A DNA stretch of 64,000 bases, taken from assembly GCF_900103005.1 (NCBI RefSeq), contig NZ_FMWL01000005.1:62001-126000 (forward strand), written 5' to 3'. Source of the stretch: Acidaminobacter hydrogenoformans DSM 2784 (GTDB lineage: Bacteria; Bacillota; Clostridia; Peptostreptococcales; Acidaminobacteraceae). The notes beneath the pieces are model-generated. The model had not been told where the DNA came from. It saw only the letters and a list, made by a program, of their open reading frames with translations, and did no database searches. A program made the position numbers and the translations under genes. Of this stretch, positions 1-10,017 are shown piece after piece. Every line of letters starts with the position of its first letter. Positions within the stretch are counted from its first letter, which is position 1.

Positions 1-2156
<2,156 letters not shown>

Positions 2157-2495
2157 ATGTGGAAAAAATTATTGGCGTTGAGTTTGGTACTGATTCTGGC
2201 GCTGTCTTTTGCGGCCTGCGGCGGTGATGGTGATATTGCTGAGGAAGCTTCTGCAGCCTGGAGCGAGGCCACTGGAGATCAGGTAAAGAGCGCCAAGGCT
2301 GAGAAGTACGGCTCGGGCATGAGTGAGAGCCACCAGATCATGGCAGCGTTCATCCTGAAACGCAACGATAGGGACAGCAATCTTGAGGCGTATAAAGAGG
2401 TATTTCTGGTAACCATAGTCCTTGAAACCGGTGAGGAATATGGCATGGTGGTGGCGGATGGAGAAATGATTTTTCCTGAAAACATTGGGGGCTGA
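2157..2495 (+). CDS. Small lipoprotein of unknown function
   Basis: 112-residue protein. The chosen ATG at 2157 follows GAAAGGGGAAG, whereas an upstream in-frame start adds an unlikely segment. Residues 1-18 form a basic then hydrophobic signal ending in a lipobox (LSFAAC), so it should be acylated on Cys and held on the outer face of the membrane. The rest is short, acidic and soluble, with no recognised domain. It precedes two small membrane-protein genes and a very large secreted-protein gene on the same strand, and may be the first gene of that unit, though a 119-nt gap separates it from the next gene. Confidence 0.75.
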   Translation: MWKKLLALSLVLILALSFAACGGDGDIAEEASAAWSEATGDQVKSAKAEKYGSGMSESHQIMAAFILKRNDRDSNLEAYKEVFLVTIVLETGEEYGMVVADGEMIFPENIGG

Positions 2496-2614
2496 TGGAA
2501 GCCCCCCTTGCGGCAAAGTCACATTAGCAGCGTTGCAGATTCAAGAGTCACCGGTATCACTGCAACAACGGCTGTCACAGTAAAAATCCGCATCACACAG
2601 GAGGCGTAAAATCT

Positions 2615-3169
2615 ATGGAGAAAACAAAAACCAGGCCGTTCTCGACCATCTTTGGCATGATGATCAGCCCTGGTCCCACCGTGAAACGGGCCTTATCCGG
2701 CAAGCAATGGTATCTGGGCCTCATAGTCTCCACCCTCGCATTTATGCTGTTCTTCCTTCAGACAGGTCTCGACCTGTATAAAACCGGTCAGAAAGGTCTT
2801 GGCTTCGTGACCCTGAGCGCGGCGACAGGCGCCCTGTACGGTCTTCTCGTGATCCCGGCGCTGGCCGTCGTGGTCTGGGTTATTTTGAAAATGACCAAGA
2901 ATGAAAAGAGCTTAAAGTGGGCCATTTCGTCGTTCTGCCTGAGCTACAGCGGCGCGCTGATCTACGGTCTGGCCGGCATTGTCTTCTCCCTGGTACTGGG
3001 CTGGAAGACTTCCATGGCCTTTGGCGTTACCGGCGTTTTGTGGGCAATTGGTCCCATGATGATTGGCCTGCGGGAAATGAGCGGCGGCAAGACCGGTCTT
3101 GGCGTCATCCTTGCGACCCTGGTGGGCAGCCTCGTGCTGCTGAGCTGGGCGTTCCTTGGCAACTATTAG
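2615..3169 (+). CDS. Yip1-like multi-pass membrane protein
   Basis: 184 residues starting at an ATG after CAGGAGGCG. It begins with a short cytosolic stretch containing ISPGPTVKRAL, a pattern typical of Yip1-type proteins where the soluble N-terminus precedes the membrane part. About five hydrophobic segments follow (near residues 35-52, 65-90, 103-125, 130-150 and 160-180). Family placement rests on this layout only. The next gene starts within 4 nt, so the two are co-transcribed and probably act together at the membrane. Function unknown. Confidence 0.6.
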   Translation: MEKTKTRPFSTIFGMMISPGPTVKRALSGKQWYLGLIVSTLAFMLFFLQTGLDLYKTGQKGLGFVTLSAATGALYGLLVIPALAVVVWVILKMTKNEKSLKWAISSFCLSYSGALIYGLAGIVFSLVLGWKTSMAFGVTGVLWAIGPMMIGLREMSGGKTGLGVILATLVGSLVLLSWAFLGNY

Positions 3170-3172
3170 GGG

Positions 3173-3736
3173 GTGGATGTGTTGAAAAGTATTGATGATG
3201 GCAGATTTCTAAAAGCTCTCTCCCGGCGCCTTTGCTTTATGACCTTTGGCATCTGCGCCTTTACCAACCCGCTGGAGCCGCTGTCCGTCTACAATATGGC
3301 CTTTGGCGCCGTATTCGGGCTGTTTTTTGGCTGGCTATTCAAAAGATTTCTTTACATATTTCTCGCTGCGCTGAATAGCAATATCAAAAAGGAATGGGGC
3401 AAGAAAGTCATGCGGTATCCGGTGGAGACAGGGATGCTCTTTATGATCCCATTTGCGGTGATGCTTGCTCTTGCGACCTTTGTCTTGAAATGGAATAACG
3501 CGTCCGCCTTTATCAGCACGGGCATGATGGCGGCTGGAACGTCTACGGCCATTGAAATCAGCCGGATTCGCGGCAAGTCCATGATCCGCAATGCCATTGC
3601 GACCTCGGGCGTCTCCTTTATGTTCAGCTTCCTTTGGACTTATGCTCAGCCTATTCTTTTTCGCGCGCCGGGCCTGATCGAAGGCGGCGTTACCTTTGTC
3701 CGTTCACTGATTCTTGGGGGAGGTGGCCTGTCGTGA
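3173..3736 (+). CDS. Small integral membrane protein, unknown
   Basis: Up to 187 residues with about four hydrophobic segments separated by basic loops (NIKKEWGKK, RIRGKS). The start is uncertain: GTG at 3173, GTG at 3179 and TTG at 3182 are all in frame, and the Shine-Dalgarno-like AGGGGG directly after the upstream stop codon favours the later ones. Its end overlaps the start of the large secreted-protein gene by 4 nt (GTGA), which implies translational coupling. No family recognised. Confidence 0.65.
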   Translation: MDVLKSIDDGRFLKALSRRLCFMTFGICAFTNPLEPLSVYNMAFGAVFGLFFGWLFKRFLYIFLAALNSNIKKEWGKKVMRYPVETGMLFMIPFAVMLALATFVLKWNNASAFISTGMMAAGTSTAIEISRIRGKSMIRNAIATSGVSFMFSFLWTYAQPILFRAPGLIEGGVTFVRSLILGGGGLS

Positions 3737-6603
3737 AGCGTAGGTTTGCTAAGCTTTTGATTTCCTTCGTTATAGCTGCACAGGCTCTGCCGATAGTCGC
3801 CTTCGCCGGCATCCTCTCCAGCGCTCCATCCACCGTCCTGCCAAGCGCGCCTTATGAGAAGGTCCTGGCCAGTGAGGGCGATTGGTTTGCCGGCCGTCCG
3901 GCTTCTGGCACGACTGAGTCTTTGACGGTGGCCTATACGGGTGAAAGAGACGTCATGTCCTCAGGCAGCACTGAGCCCATCACTTTCACGACCCGTGAGG
4001 AAGCGCTGGTCAGCGAGATTTACGTCAGCGAAGCCGCTTCCGAGAGCATTACCCTCGTGGATGAGCAGGGTAACCTGTATCCAGGCTTTGAAGCTGTTCG
4101 CATCAGTGAGGATACCCAGGTGTATCAAGCGGCCGGAGATGTCCGCCTTCCGGCGGGAAGCTATACGGCGCAGGGGGCCAGCGGGGATTTCGCCGTCAAA
4201 GGCGTGAATGCCGACGGTCAGTCACGCTACACCTCCGAAGTCGCCCAGTTAGCCTCCGAGGTCCTTGGCGCACCTTCTGCGAGTGTTGGTGCGGGACAGG
4301 CACTTACCAAAACTGAGCCAGCGGCAACGTCTGGCGTCGAGGGCAAGAAGCCTGCCATGTTTGTTTTTGATGACATTTATTTGGTTGATGAAATTATTCT
4401 AAATACGTACAACAACGGCATGGGGGCGGCGCCGGGCCTCATTGCGATCCTGGACGAATCCAACCAGGTCATCTACACGCAGCAGGCCTTTGGGGGCGCA
4501 CTCGGCAACCTGGCCAATGGCCTCTGGATTGTCAAGCCAGAGATCCTGCTACCGGCGGGGACTTATTACATTGGATCTTCAGATCCAAGTGTCATAGGCT
4601 ACGACCCGGCGGGAGAGCCGCTCTTTTATCTGACGGCGTATCCTACCCTCCCGGAAGAGCCGGATTTCACCGGAACGTATCTCATTAATGTGGACACGAC
4701 CAAGACTTCAAATATTATGGGGCCGGTGGCGGGGACACCATCGGCATTCCTGAGGGATTTTGAGATGACTGTGCTGCACAAAGACGGCTACGTCGAGCTG
4801 ATTGGGGAATACGAGGGCATGCCGGTGTCTCAGAACTGTGTTATCACGGAGCAGACGGAAAACGGGCTCTCGGCCATCTTTGATTTCGCCGTGGACTTGA
4901 CGGGGCTGCCGTACAAGGCCGAGGTGGGCACAACGGTGACGGTGACGTTCGTCCAGGATGAAGCGGGCGGGGTCCAGGTCTCTTTTGCGGGGGACGCGTT
5001 TTACAACCGTCAGGCCAGCGCGTCAAAAGGCGCGGATCAGAACACTTACACTGTCAGCGGCAGCGGCAGCCGGGTGTCCGAACAGCTTCCCCCATTTGTC
5101 ATAGCGGCCTTGGGGGCGGCAAACAGCGTTGGCAACATTCCGGGGGCAGACACACCGTTCCAGAACGCGACGGGCATCCTGTTCCCACCACTGGTGGGTC
5201 TGGTGGCCAGCGTGATGCAGGAAGCGCTGAAGAAGAAGGAAGCCGAGGCACAGGCGCGTCGGAACAAGGGTGGCCCTCGGGACAGAGCCTGGTACAAGAA
5301 CAAGTATCCGGAGGCTACAGACGAGCAGCTTGCTATGATCATGTTGGCAGATGCCATGGGTAATACCGACGAACCAGATGAGGGGGATGCCGTGTCGGTG
5401 GGAGACAATGAGGGCTCCGGAGATGCGGGTGATTCCGGGGATTTTGGCGGTTCAGAGGAAGACTGGGCTGAGGAAGAAGCTGAGGCTGAACCAGAAGCAG
5501 AAGCAGAGCCAGAGCCAGAACCAGAGCCAGAGCCTGAAGCAAAACCAGAGGTGGCTCAGGACGCGGATAAAGCGACAGCAGAGGCAGAAGCGGCGGCTGC
5601 GGCCGAAGCAGAAAGACAATTGGCTGAGAAGGCCGCTGCGGAGCCGGAGACTATGGTGCTCAAGACCTCGGCCCGTGGCGCAGAAAGCTTGTATGTCAAG
5701 GACCCTGAGACTGGGGAGTGGATCGACGCAGAAACGGGCAGTGTTTTAGATTATGAAAAATATAAGGCCACGGCGGAGGATAAGTTTGCGCAGGAGCTGG
5801 CGGTGCTTGAGAAGCATTCTGCAGACAACGCGAAGCCGGATGAGGAATTTGCCAAGGCTATGGAGGAAATTGACAGAGAGTTTGCCCACGACCAGCATAT
5901 GCAAAAGATGGAGAAGAAGTTCGGTACTTCCAAGGTAGGGCTCATGAAGGCCATAATTACACAGCGTGCCGAGCAGGAGCGGGAGAGCTTCGAAACCTGG
6001 CAGCGGATTGGGGATGTTGCCCAGGTCGGCGAGGTTGGATCCAAGGTGGTGCTGGCTGGCGCGGACGCGGCAATTGATGTCATGGGCGCGACGGTGCCAG
6101 GAGGCCACTACGTGCGCGCGGGCTATAAGGTCATCAAGGGCGCGGCGGGCACGGCTGCAGATCATCATTCCAAAGGCCAGGACTGGACGGCCGGGGCTAC
6201 GGAAGGCTTCATAAAAGGCGCAGGTGACGCAGCGGGGGATTATATCAAGAACCCTTATGCGAAGGCCGTGGTCACAGCAGCGGCGGAATCCGGCGGCTCT
6301 GCGGCAGGGGCTTATATACGCGGCGAGGATTACATTCAGGCGGCGCAAAACGGCTATGTGGACGGGGTTTACAAAGTGACGGTGGGTGCTGTGTCGGACA
6401 AAATCTTTGGAGAAGCGCCAGATGTGGATCTTCCGGATGTGCCTATACGGGTGGATTCGACGCTGAAGAAAGTGTTTACGAACCAGGGCGCCAAAGACAA
6501 GATCAAAACGGCCTTGACGGATGAATTTGTCCTCAAGCCGGGCGCGCTGGAGCCTGCCAAGAATCTCATTCAGGTCGATCGTCCTGAATTTGCTAAAAAA
6601 TAG
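3733..6603 (+). CDS. Large secreted multidomain protein, unknown
   Basis: 956 residues from a GTG at 3733 (preceded by GGGGGAGGTGG, overlapping the previous stop). Residues 1-26 look like a Sec signal peptide (basic start, hydrophobic core, AFA end). Residues 30-450 are beta-rich extracellular-type sequence with repeated Gly/Asp/Thr turns. A hydrophobic stretch around 455-495 is followed by a charged segment. Residues about 575-610 are a Glu/Ala/Pro low-complexity linker. The C-terminal third has helical sequence (650-750) and Gly/Ala-rich amphipathic sequence (760-880) like the membrane-active part of some polymorphic toxins. No catalytic motif was recognised, so the toxin idea is only a resemblance. 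Confidence 0.75.
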   Translation: MKRRFAKLLISFVIAAQALPIVAFAGILSSAPSTVLPSAPYEKVLASEGDWFAGRPASGTTESLTVAYTGERDVMSSGSTEPITFTTREEALVSEIYVSEAASESITLVDEQGNLYPGFEAVRISEDTQVYQAAGDVRLPAGSYTAQGASGDFAVKGVNADGQSRYTSEVAQLASEVLGAPSASVGAGQALTKTEPAATSGVEGKKPAMFVFDDIYLVDEIILNTYNNGMGAAPGLIAILDESNQVIYTQQAFGGALGNLANGLWIVKPEILLPAGTYYIGSSDPSVIGYDPAGEPLFYLTAYPTLPEEPDFTGTYLINVDTTKTSNIMGPVAGTPSAFLRDFEMTVLHKDGYVELIGEYEGMPVSQNCVITEQTENGLSAIFDFAVDLTGLPYKAEVGTTVTVTFVQDEAGGVQVSFAGDAFYNRQASASKGADQNTYTVSGSGSRVSEQLPPFVIAALGAANSVGNIPGADTPFQNATGILFPPLVGLVASVMQEALKKKEAEAQARRNKGGPRDRAWYKNKYPEATDEQLAMIMLADAMGNTDEPDEGDAVSVGDNEGSGDAGDSGDFGGSEEDWAEEEAEAEPEAEAEPEPEPEPEPEAKPEVAQDADKATAEAEAAAAAEAERQLAEKAAAEPETMVLKTSARGAESLYVKDPETGEWIDAETGSVLDYEKYKATAEDKFAQELAVLEKHSADNAKPDEEFAKAMEEIDREFAHDQHMQKMEKKFGTSKVGLMKAIITQRAEQERESFETWQRIGDVAQVGEVGSKVVLAGADAAIDVMGATVPGGHYVRAGYKVIKGAAGTAADHHSKGQDWTAGATEGFIKGAGDAAGDYIKNPYAKAVVTAAAESGGSAAGAYIRGEDYIQAAQNGYVDGVYKVTVGAVSDKIFGEAPDVDLPDVPIRVDSTLKKVFTNQGAKDKIKTALTDEFVLKPGALEPAKNLIQVDRPEFAKK

Positions 6604-6613
6604 GAGGGGTATC

Positions 6614-7543
6614 ATGCATATCGATTTTAACGCTTTAGCCTATTTGGCTGGTCAGTACAAAACGGAGAACCGTATGAGCCTCTTGAAGAACGCAGGTAAA
6701 GGTGATCCGGCGGAAGGCGAGAAGTTGCTGAAGGCAGAGGGATGGTTTTCTGGTGATTCTTTGCGGCCTGACGGCGAGGCACTTCTCGAGGTTTTGGCGG
6801 CACCGGAGCGCTCCGGACGGGTTGCGATTCGCGAAGGCAATGTCCTGATAGAGAAGCTGGGCTATAAAAAAGGCGAATCTTATGTTTTAGCGGAGCATAC
6901 GGAAAGCGGCTTTGAGGTCTCGAGGTCTGAGTCCTTGCAGCCGGTGCTGATGGCGCTGTCCCAGGTTACGGGGATGTCCAGGGTGGTCGCTTATGACCTG
7001 GAGCTTGAGCTTTCTTCTGAGGACGCGTTGATTTATCTGGGGCTTGTTGACTTATACAGGAAGACGGCCATGCTTGGGCTCTGGTCTGTCCCTGTCCCGG
7101 ATGTCAACGTGGAGGCTTTGGCGGCGCATTTAGCGGCGCCGGTGGCGGGCTCTTTGGTGGCTATGGTCAAGGATCGCCGGGATTTTGAGGTGACTTTAAA
7201 GCCTGCTGATCTGAAGGCACGGCTTGTGTCGGGGCTGGGCGCAGCGTCTGAGGCGACCTCTGGCTTGGTCAAAATGCTCGACAGCGGGGACTTAAGGCTG
7301 GCGGGGGACCACGGCAAATTTGCCATGGAGTTCCTGGTACCGCGGGCGGTGACGACACTGGAAGTCTTCAACCAGGTTGGGGACAAGCTTGCGGGCAGCG
7401 AGGCCATGGTGGTCAGCGCCGGGCTGAACGAGCACCTCCTCATTAAGTTTGGGGGCGGACAGTGCGCGCTGTCGCTGATTTCTGGGAGCTATTTGCTTAA
7501 ACTCATTGAAAATGTGCTGAAAGCGCCGGCGCTTGAGGTGTAG
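6614..7543 (+). CDS. Soluble protein, last gene of the unknown operon
   Basis: 309 residues starting at an ATG 7 nt after TAGGAGGGG. No signal peptide or membrane segment. The sequence is mixed alpha/beta with many small residues. Its general look (soluble, about 300 residues, downstream of a secreted partner) recalls EspG-type chaperones of type VII secretion, but no diagnostic motif supports that. It is 10 nt downstream of the large secreted-protein gene and followed by a clear terminator, so it closes the operon. A cytosolic partner or chaperone for the secreted protein is a guess from position. Confidence 0.65.
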   Translation: MHIDFNALAYLAGQYKTENRMSLLKNAGKGDPAEGEKLLKAEGWFSGDSLRPDGEALLEVLAAPERSGRVAIREGNVLIEKLGYKKGESYVLAEHTESGFEVSRSESLQPVLMALSQVTGMSRVVAYDLELELSSEDALIYLGLVDLYRKTAMLGLWSVPVPDVNVEALAAHLAAPVAGSLVAMVKDRRDFEVTLKPADLKARLVSGLGAASEATSGLVKMLDSGDLRLAGDHGKFAMEFLVPRAVTTLEVFNQVGDKLAGSEAMVVSAGLNEHLLIKFGGGQCALSLISGSYLLKLIENVLKAPALEV

Positions 7544-7597
7544 GAAGAAAGTGACCTGAGAGGAAAATAAGCCTGAAAGTGCGCCCTTTTCCTCTAT

Positions 7598-7637
7598 AGA
7601 CAGTTGGATCCATTATGGACCCAGCTGTCTTTTTTTG
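7598..7637 (+). terminator. Rho-independent terminator of the 2.1-7.5 kb operon
   Basis: AGACAGTTGGATCC pairs with GGACCCAGCTGTCT (two weak pairs) around a 5-nt loop and is followed by seven T residues. Confidence 0.9.
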
Positions 7638-7661
7638 TTGGGTTTGAATTGGGGGTGAGGG

Positions 7662-7720
7662 GGCTGGGCGGGGGACCATCGGCATAAGCACTGGTGTTTT
7701 GCCGATGGTGATCCCAGCCA
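7662..7720. repeat. Repeat A hairpin
   Basis: GACCATCGGC at 7674 and GCCGATGGT at 7701 form the top of a hairpin whose base is GGCTGGG/CCCAGCC. It lies just beyond the operon terminator and has no T-tract, so it is a dispersed repeat rather than a terminator. Confidence 0.75.
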
Positions 7721-7737
7721 ACACCAAGGGGATCATG

Positions 7738-8000
7738 AGGTGTTAGTCGCTGACTGTTGAGAATTTTTACGATCGTACACAAATTTTTACGAAAAGTCCG
7801 TTGTTTCTGAATATATTCGGTTTGATGGCGCAAAAGTACCCAAGGTACACTGTGGCAATCCGCCCCAAAGCGGGTTAAACGGGCGCGTGGGGGATACCTT
7901 TGTATAAATAATCATTGGATTGGAAAACTTGGCATCTGTCTTGCTTATTATACCTTGCGTCGTCATACTACATACATATTACAACGAAAGTAGGGGAATT
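7738..8000 (+). other. brnQ leader with possible RNA structure
   Basis: A gene-free leader. Between 7822 and 7905 there are consecutive small hairpins (GTACC-CAA-GGTAC, then CCGC-CCCAAA-GCGG) followed by a G-rich run, GGGCGCGTGGGGG, that could pair back with CCGCCCC. No known riboswitch or T-box consensus was recognised. From 7920 an in-frame TTG would encode a stretch very rich in Leu, Val and Ile running into brnQ, which may be chance. Confidence 0.35.
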
Positions 8001-9344
8001 ATGGAAAACAGAAACATGCTACGAGACGCAATAGTAGTAGGCTTTGCAATGTTTGCCATTTACTTTGGCGCCGGCAATCTCATCTTCCCGCCGTTTATTG
8101 GTTTTGAAACGGGCACCAATTGGGTCTCGGGGTTGGTTGGTCTCGTCGCGACAGGCATCGCGCTCCCAATCCTCGCTGTTGCGGCAGTCGCCAACGCGGG
8201 CGGCACCTTCAAGGACCTCACGCGTCCGATCACCCCGTGGTTCTATCAGGTCTATAACGTCCTCGTTATGATTGGTGTCGGGATGCTCATCACGATTCCG
8301 CGGACGGCGGCGGTGGCCTATGAAACAGGCTTCAGCGTAATGCTGCCGATGGTCAACCAAGGGCTCCTGAAGCCTATCGCCATCATTGGATTCTTCGCAT
8401 TGACGTATTACTTCGCCAATGACCGTTCGAAGGTCATTGACAAGGTGGGCAAGGTGCTGACACCTGTGCTCTTGATCATCCTCGTTGGCATTGTCATCAT
8501 TGCGATTGTCAATCCGCTGGGGACGCCGGTCGCAACAGAGCTTGCGAATCCGTTCTACTTTGCCTTCACACAAGCGTATCAGACGGGCGACGTCTTGACG
8601 GGGCTCCTCTGCGCGGTCATCTTCGTTGAAGCGCTCCGCGGCAAGGGCTACACGGATAAGGCCAGCAATGTCAAGATGATTTTGATCTCCTGCGTCGTCG
8701 CTTTTGTAGGTCTGTTTGTGGTCTACGGCGGCCTCGAATATCTTGGCGCAACTGGCAACAGCCTTTTCCCGGCTGGCACGGACCATACGGAGCTTCTCAA
8801 GAGTCTCGTTCTCAGACTATCTGGCAGTGTAGGTCTGACGGCGCTTGCGGTCGCGGTTGCTCTGGCTTGTTTAACTACTTCCGTTGGCTTGACGGCGGTT
8901 CTCGGAGATTTTCTAAATGGTTTTACAAAGCAAAAAGTCAGCTACAAGCTCGGCGTCGCGTTGACCTGCGGCGTAGGCATCATCCAGGCAATGGGCGGCG
9001 TCGCGAAAATTATTGTCATTGCTGGACCTATCTTCATGGGCATCTACCCAATCTCCATTTTGCTGGTTTTGCTCGGACTCTTCAGCAAATTCATTCCAAA
9101 CGATGGGGTTTGGAAGGGTGCAGCACTTTTGGTTATCCTGGTCAGCCTCTATGATTCCTTCTCGGTCATTGGCGCGATTGCTGGCTTCCAGCTGCCTGCG
9201 GCGCTGACGAACCTCTACATGGCGATTCCTCTGGCGGGCCAGGGGTTTGCCTGGATCGTGCCAGCAGTTGTTGGCGGGGTTGCAGGGGGGGTCATTTACC
9301 GAAATAAGAAAAAGGTACCTGAAGCTGAAGTTAAAGCAGCGTAG
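8001..9344 (+). CDS. brnQ: Branched-chain amino acid transporter BrnQ
   Basis: Sodium- or proton-coupled importer of Leu, Ile and Val in the cytoplasmic membrane (LIVCS family). 447 residues from the ATG at 8001, preceded by TAGGGGAATT. The family's hallmark FAIYFGAGNLIFPPFIG-type segment sits near the N-terminus, and about twelve hydrophobic helices follow, ending in a short basic and acidic tail. Upstream in-frame codons (from a TTG at 7920) are not typical of the family and were excluded. The gene is monocistronic, with a strong terminator directly after it. Confidence 0.95.
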   Translation: MENRNMLRDAIVVGFAMFAIYFGAGNLIFPPFIGFETGTNWVSGLVGLVATGIALPILAVAAVANAGGTFKDLTRPITPWFYQVYNVLVMIGVGMLITIPRTAAVAYETGFSVMLPMVNQGLLKPIAIIGFFALTYYFANDRSKVIDKVGKVLTPVLLIILVGIVIIAIVNPLGTPVATELANPFYFAFTQAYQTGDVLTGLLCAVIFVEALRGKGYTDKASNVKMILISCVVAFVGLFVVYGGLEYLGATGNSLFPAGTDHTELLKSLVLRLSGSVGLTALAVAVALACLTTSVGLTAVLGDFLNGFTKQKVSYKLGVALTCGVGIIQAMGGVAKIIVIAGPIFMGIYPISILLVLLGLFSKFIPNDGVWKGAALLVILVSLYDSFSVIGAIAGFQLPAALTNLYMAIPLAGQGFAWIVPAVVGGVAGGVIYRNKKKVPEAEVKAA

Positions 9345-9412
9345 GTTGGGTATGCAGTTGGAAATGTTGTTGGAAAGTTAGTTGGAAATGGACAATTTTT
9401 ATGGAGATGGTG

Positions 9413-9446
9413 CACAGCAGGCCTGAGAGGCCTGCTGTGTTTTTTT
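9413..9446 (+). terminator. brnQ terminator
   Basis: CACAGCAGGCC pairs perfectly with GGCCTGCTGTG around the loop TGAGA, followed by seven T residues. The T-tract runs directly into the repeat B palindrome. Confidence 0.92.
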
Positions 9447-9505
9447 GTTTGGTTGGGGACAGGGCCGGGCCAGACTCTGGCCCGGCCCTGTCCCCAACCA
9501 AACAA
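9445..9505. repeat. Repeat B perfect palindrome
   Basis: A 61-nt sequence that is a perfect inverted repeat with 30-nt arms around one central base (9475). Each arm begins TTGTTTGGTTGGGGACAGGG. It is the most complete copy of the GGTTGGGGAC family scattered through this window. Confidence 0.9.
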
Positions 9506-9616
9506 CTTTATCCGCGTTCAACCACCAAAAAAAGGGTAAAGGACCGCCAAGTGGTGTATTATAAACTTGAGGGTTTTTGTTCACATTTTACGCAGATAAA
9601 GAAAGAAGGGGTTCTG

Positions 9617-9904
9617 TTGAAAGCTGACGCATTGAAAGCGGCTTTTGAAAACTTCAAGCTGCTGCTTGCCGGCACTTTTGATTTTAAGGACAATGCCACT
9701 AAGCGCATCAAGAAGGAAGCCATGGATGAAATGGACAACTTTATGCTGTTGTGCTATGGGGACCTGCTGGGCATTCCGCTGCCTACCACCTATTACACCC
9801 TGGAGCTTCTGCCCTACCTGGCAGAGGATCTTGAGGGCTGGGAGCGCAGGATCATGGCGAGGAAGAGTATCTATGGCGACCGCTGGGGCGACTTTTGCTG
9901 TTAG
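9617..9904 (+). CDS. Small CC-tailed protein paired with ArsA-like ATPase
   Basis: 95 residues from a TTG at 9617, which follows GAAGGGGTTC. A longer frame would run back through the repeat B palindrome and is rejected. The protein is helical and ends WGDFCC, two cysteines immediately before the stop codon. This matches my recollection of the small family RefSeq calls cory-CC-star, found next to ArsA-type ATPases, and exactly such a gene follows. No enzymatic motif. The terminal cysteines may bind metal or carry a modification, but that is inference. Confidence 0.7.
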   Translation: MKADALKAAFENFKLLLAGTFDFKDNATKRIKKEAMDEMDNFMLLCYGDLLGIPLPTTYYTLELLPYLAEDLEGWERRIMARKSIYGDRWGDFCC

Positions 9905-9915
9905 GTGATGACGTT

Positions 9916-9998
9916 AACCAATGTTGTTGGCTATTTTCGCTAACCATTGCCGTTAGCTGTTATCGTAATTCATTGTCGCAAACCATTGTCGTCAGCAG
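9916..9998 (+). repeat. Degenerate 26-nt tandem repeat
   Basis: AACCAATGTTGTT (9916), AACCATTGCCGTT (9942), a damaged copy near 9967 and AACCATTGTCGTC (9981). The first two copies are spaced 26 nt. Located between the CC-tailed protein and the ArsA-like gene, ending just before the latter's ribosome binding site. Confidence 0.55.
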
Positions 9999-10017
9999 TT
10001 GAAGGAGAGGACGAGGC

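Noticed and set aside
5746..6615. Open frame of 289 codons on the minus strand under the large secreted protein gene
   Set aside because: No ribosome binding site or recognisable protein. The plus-strand gene has a signal peptide, coupled start and conserved operon packing.
7598..7720. Tandem terminators after the first operon
   Set aside because: Only the first hairpin has a T-tract. The second is a repeat A element without one.
8019..8786. Open frame of 255 codons opposite brnQ
   Set aside because: Antisense to the conserved transporter. The translation is rich in charged residues typical of reversed membrane-protein codons.
9401..9616. Longer start for the CC-tailed protein, beginning at 9401
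   Set aside because: The extension would translate the brnQ terminator and the repeat B palindrome. A TTG with a good ribosome binding site lies at 9617.
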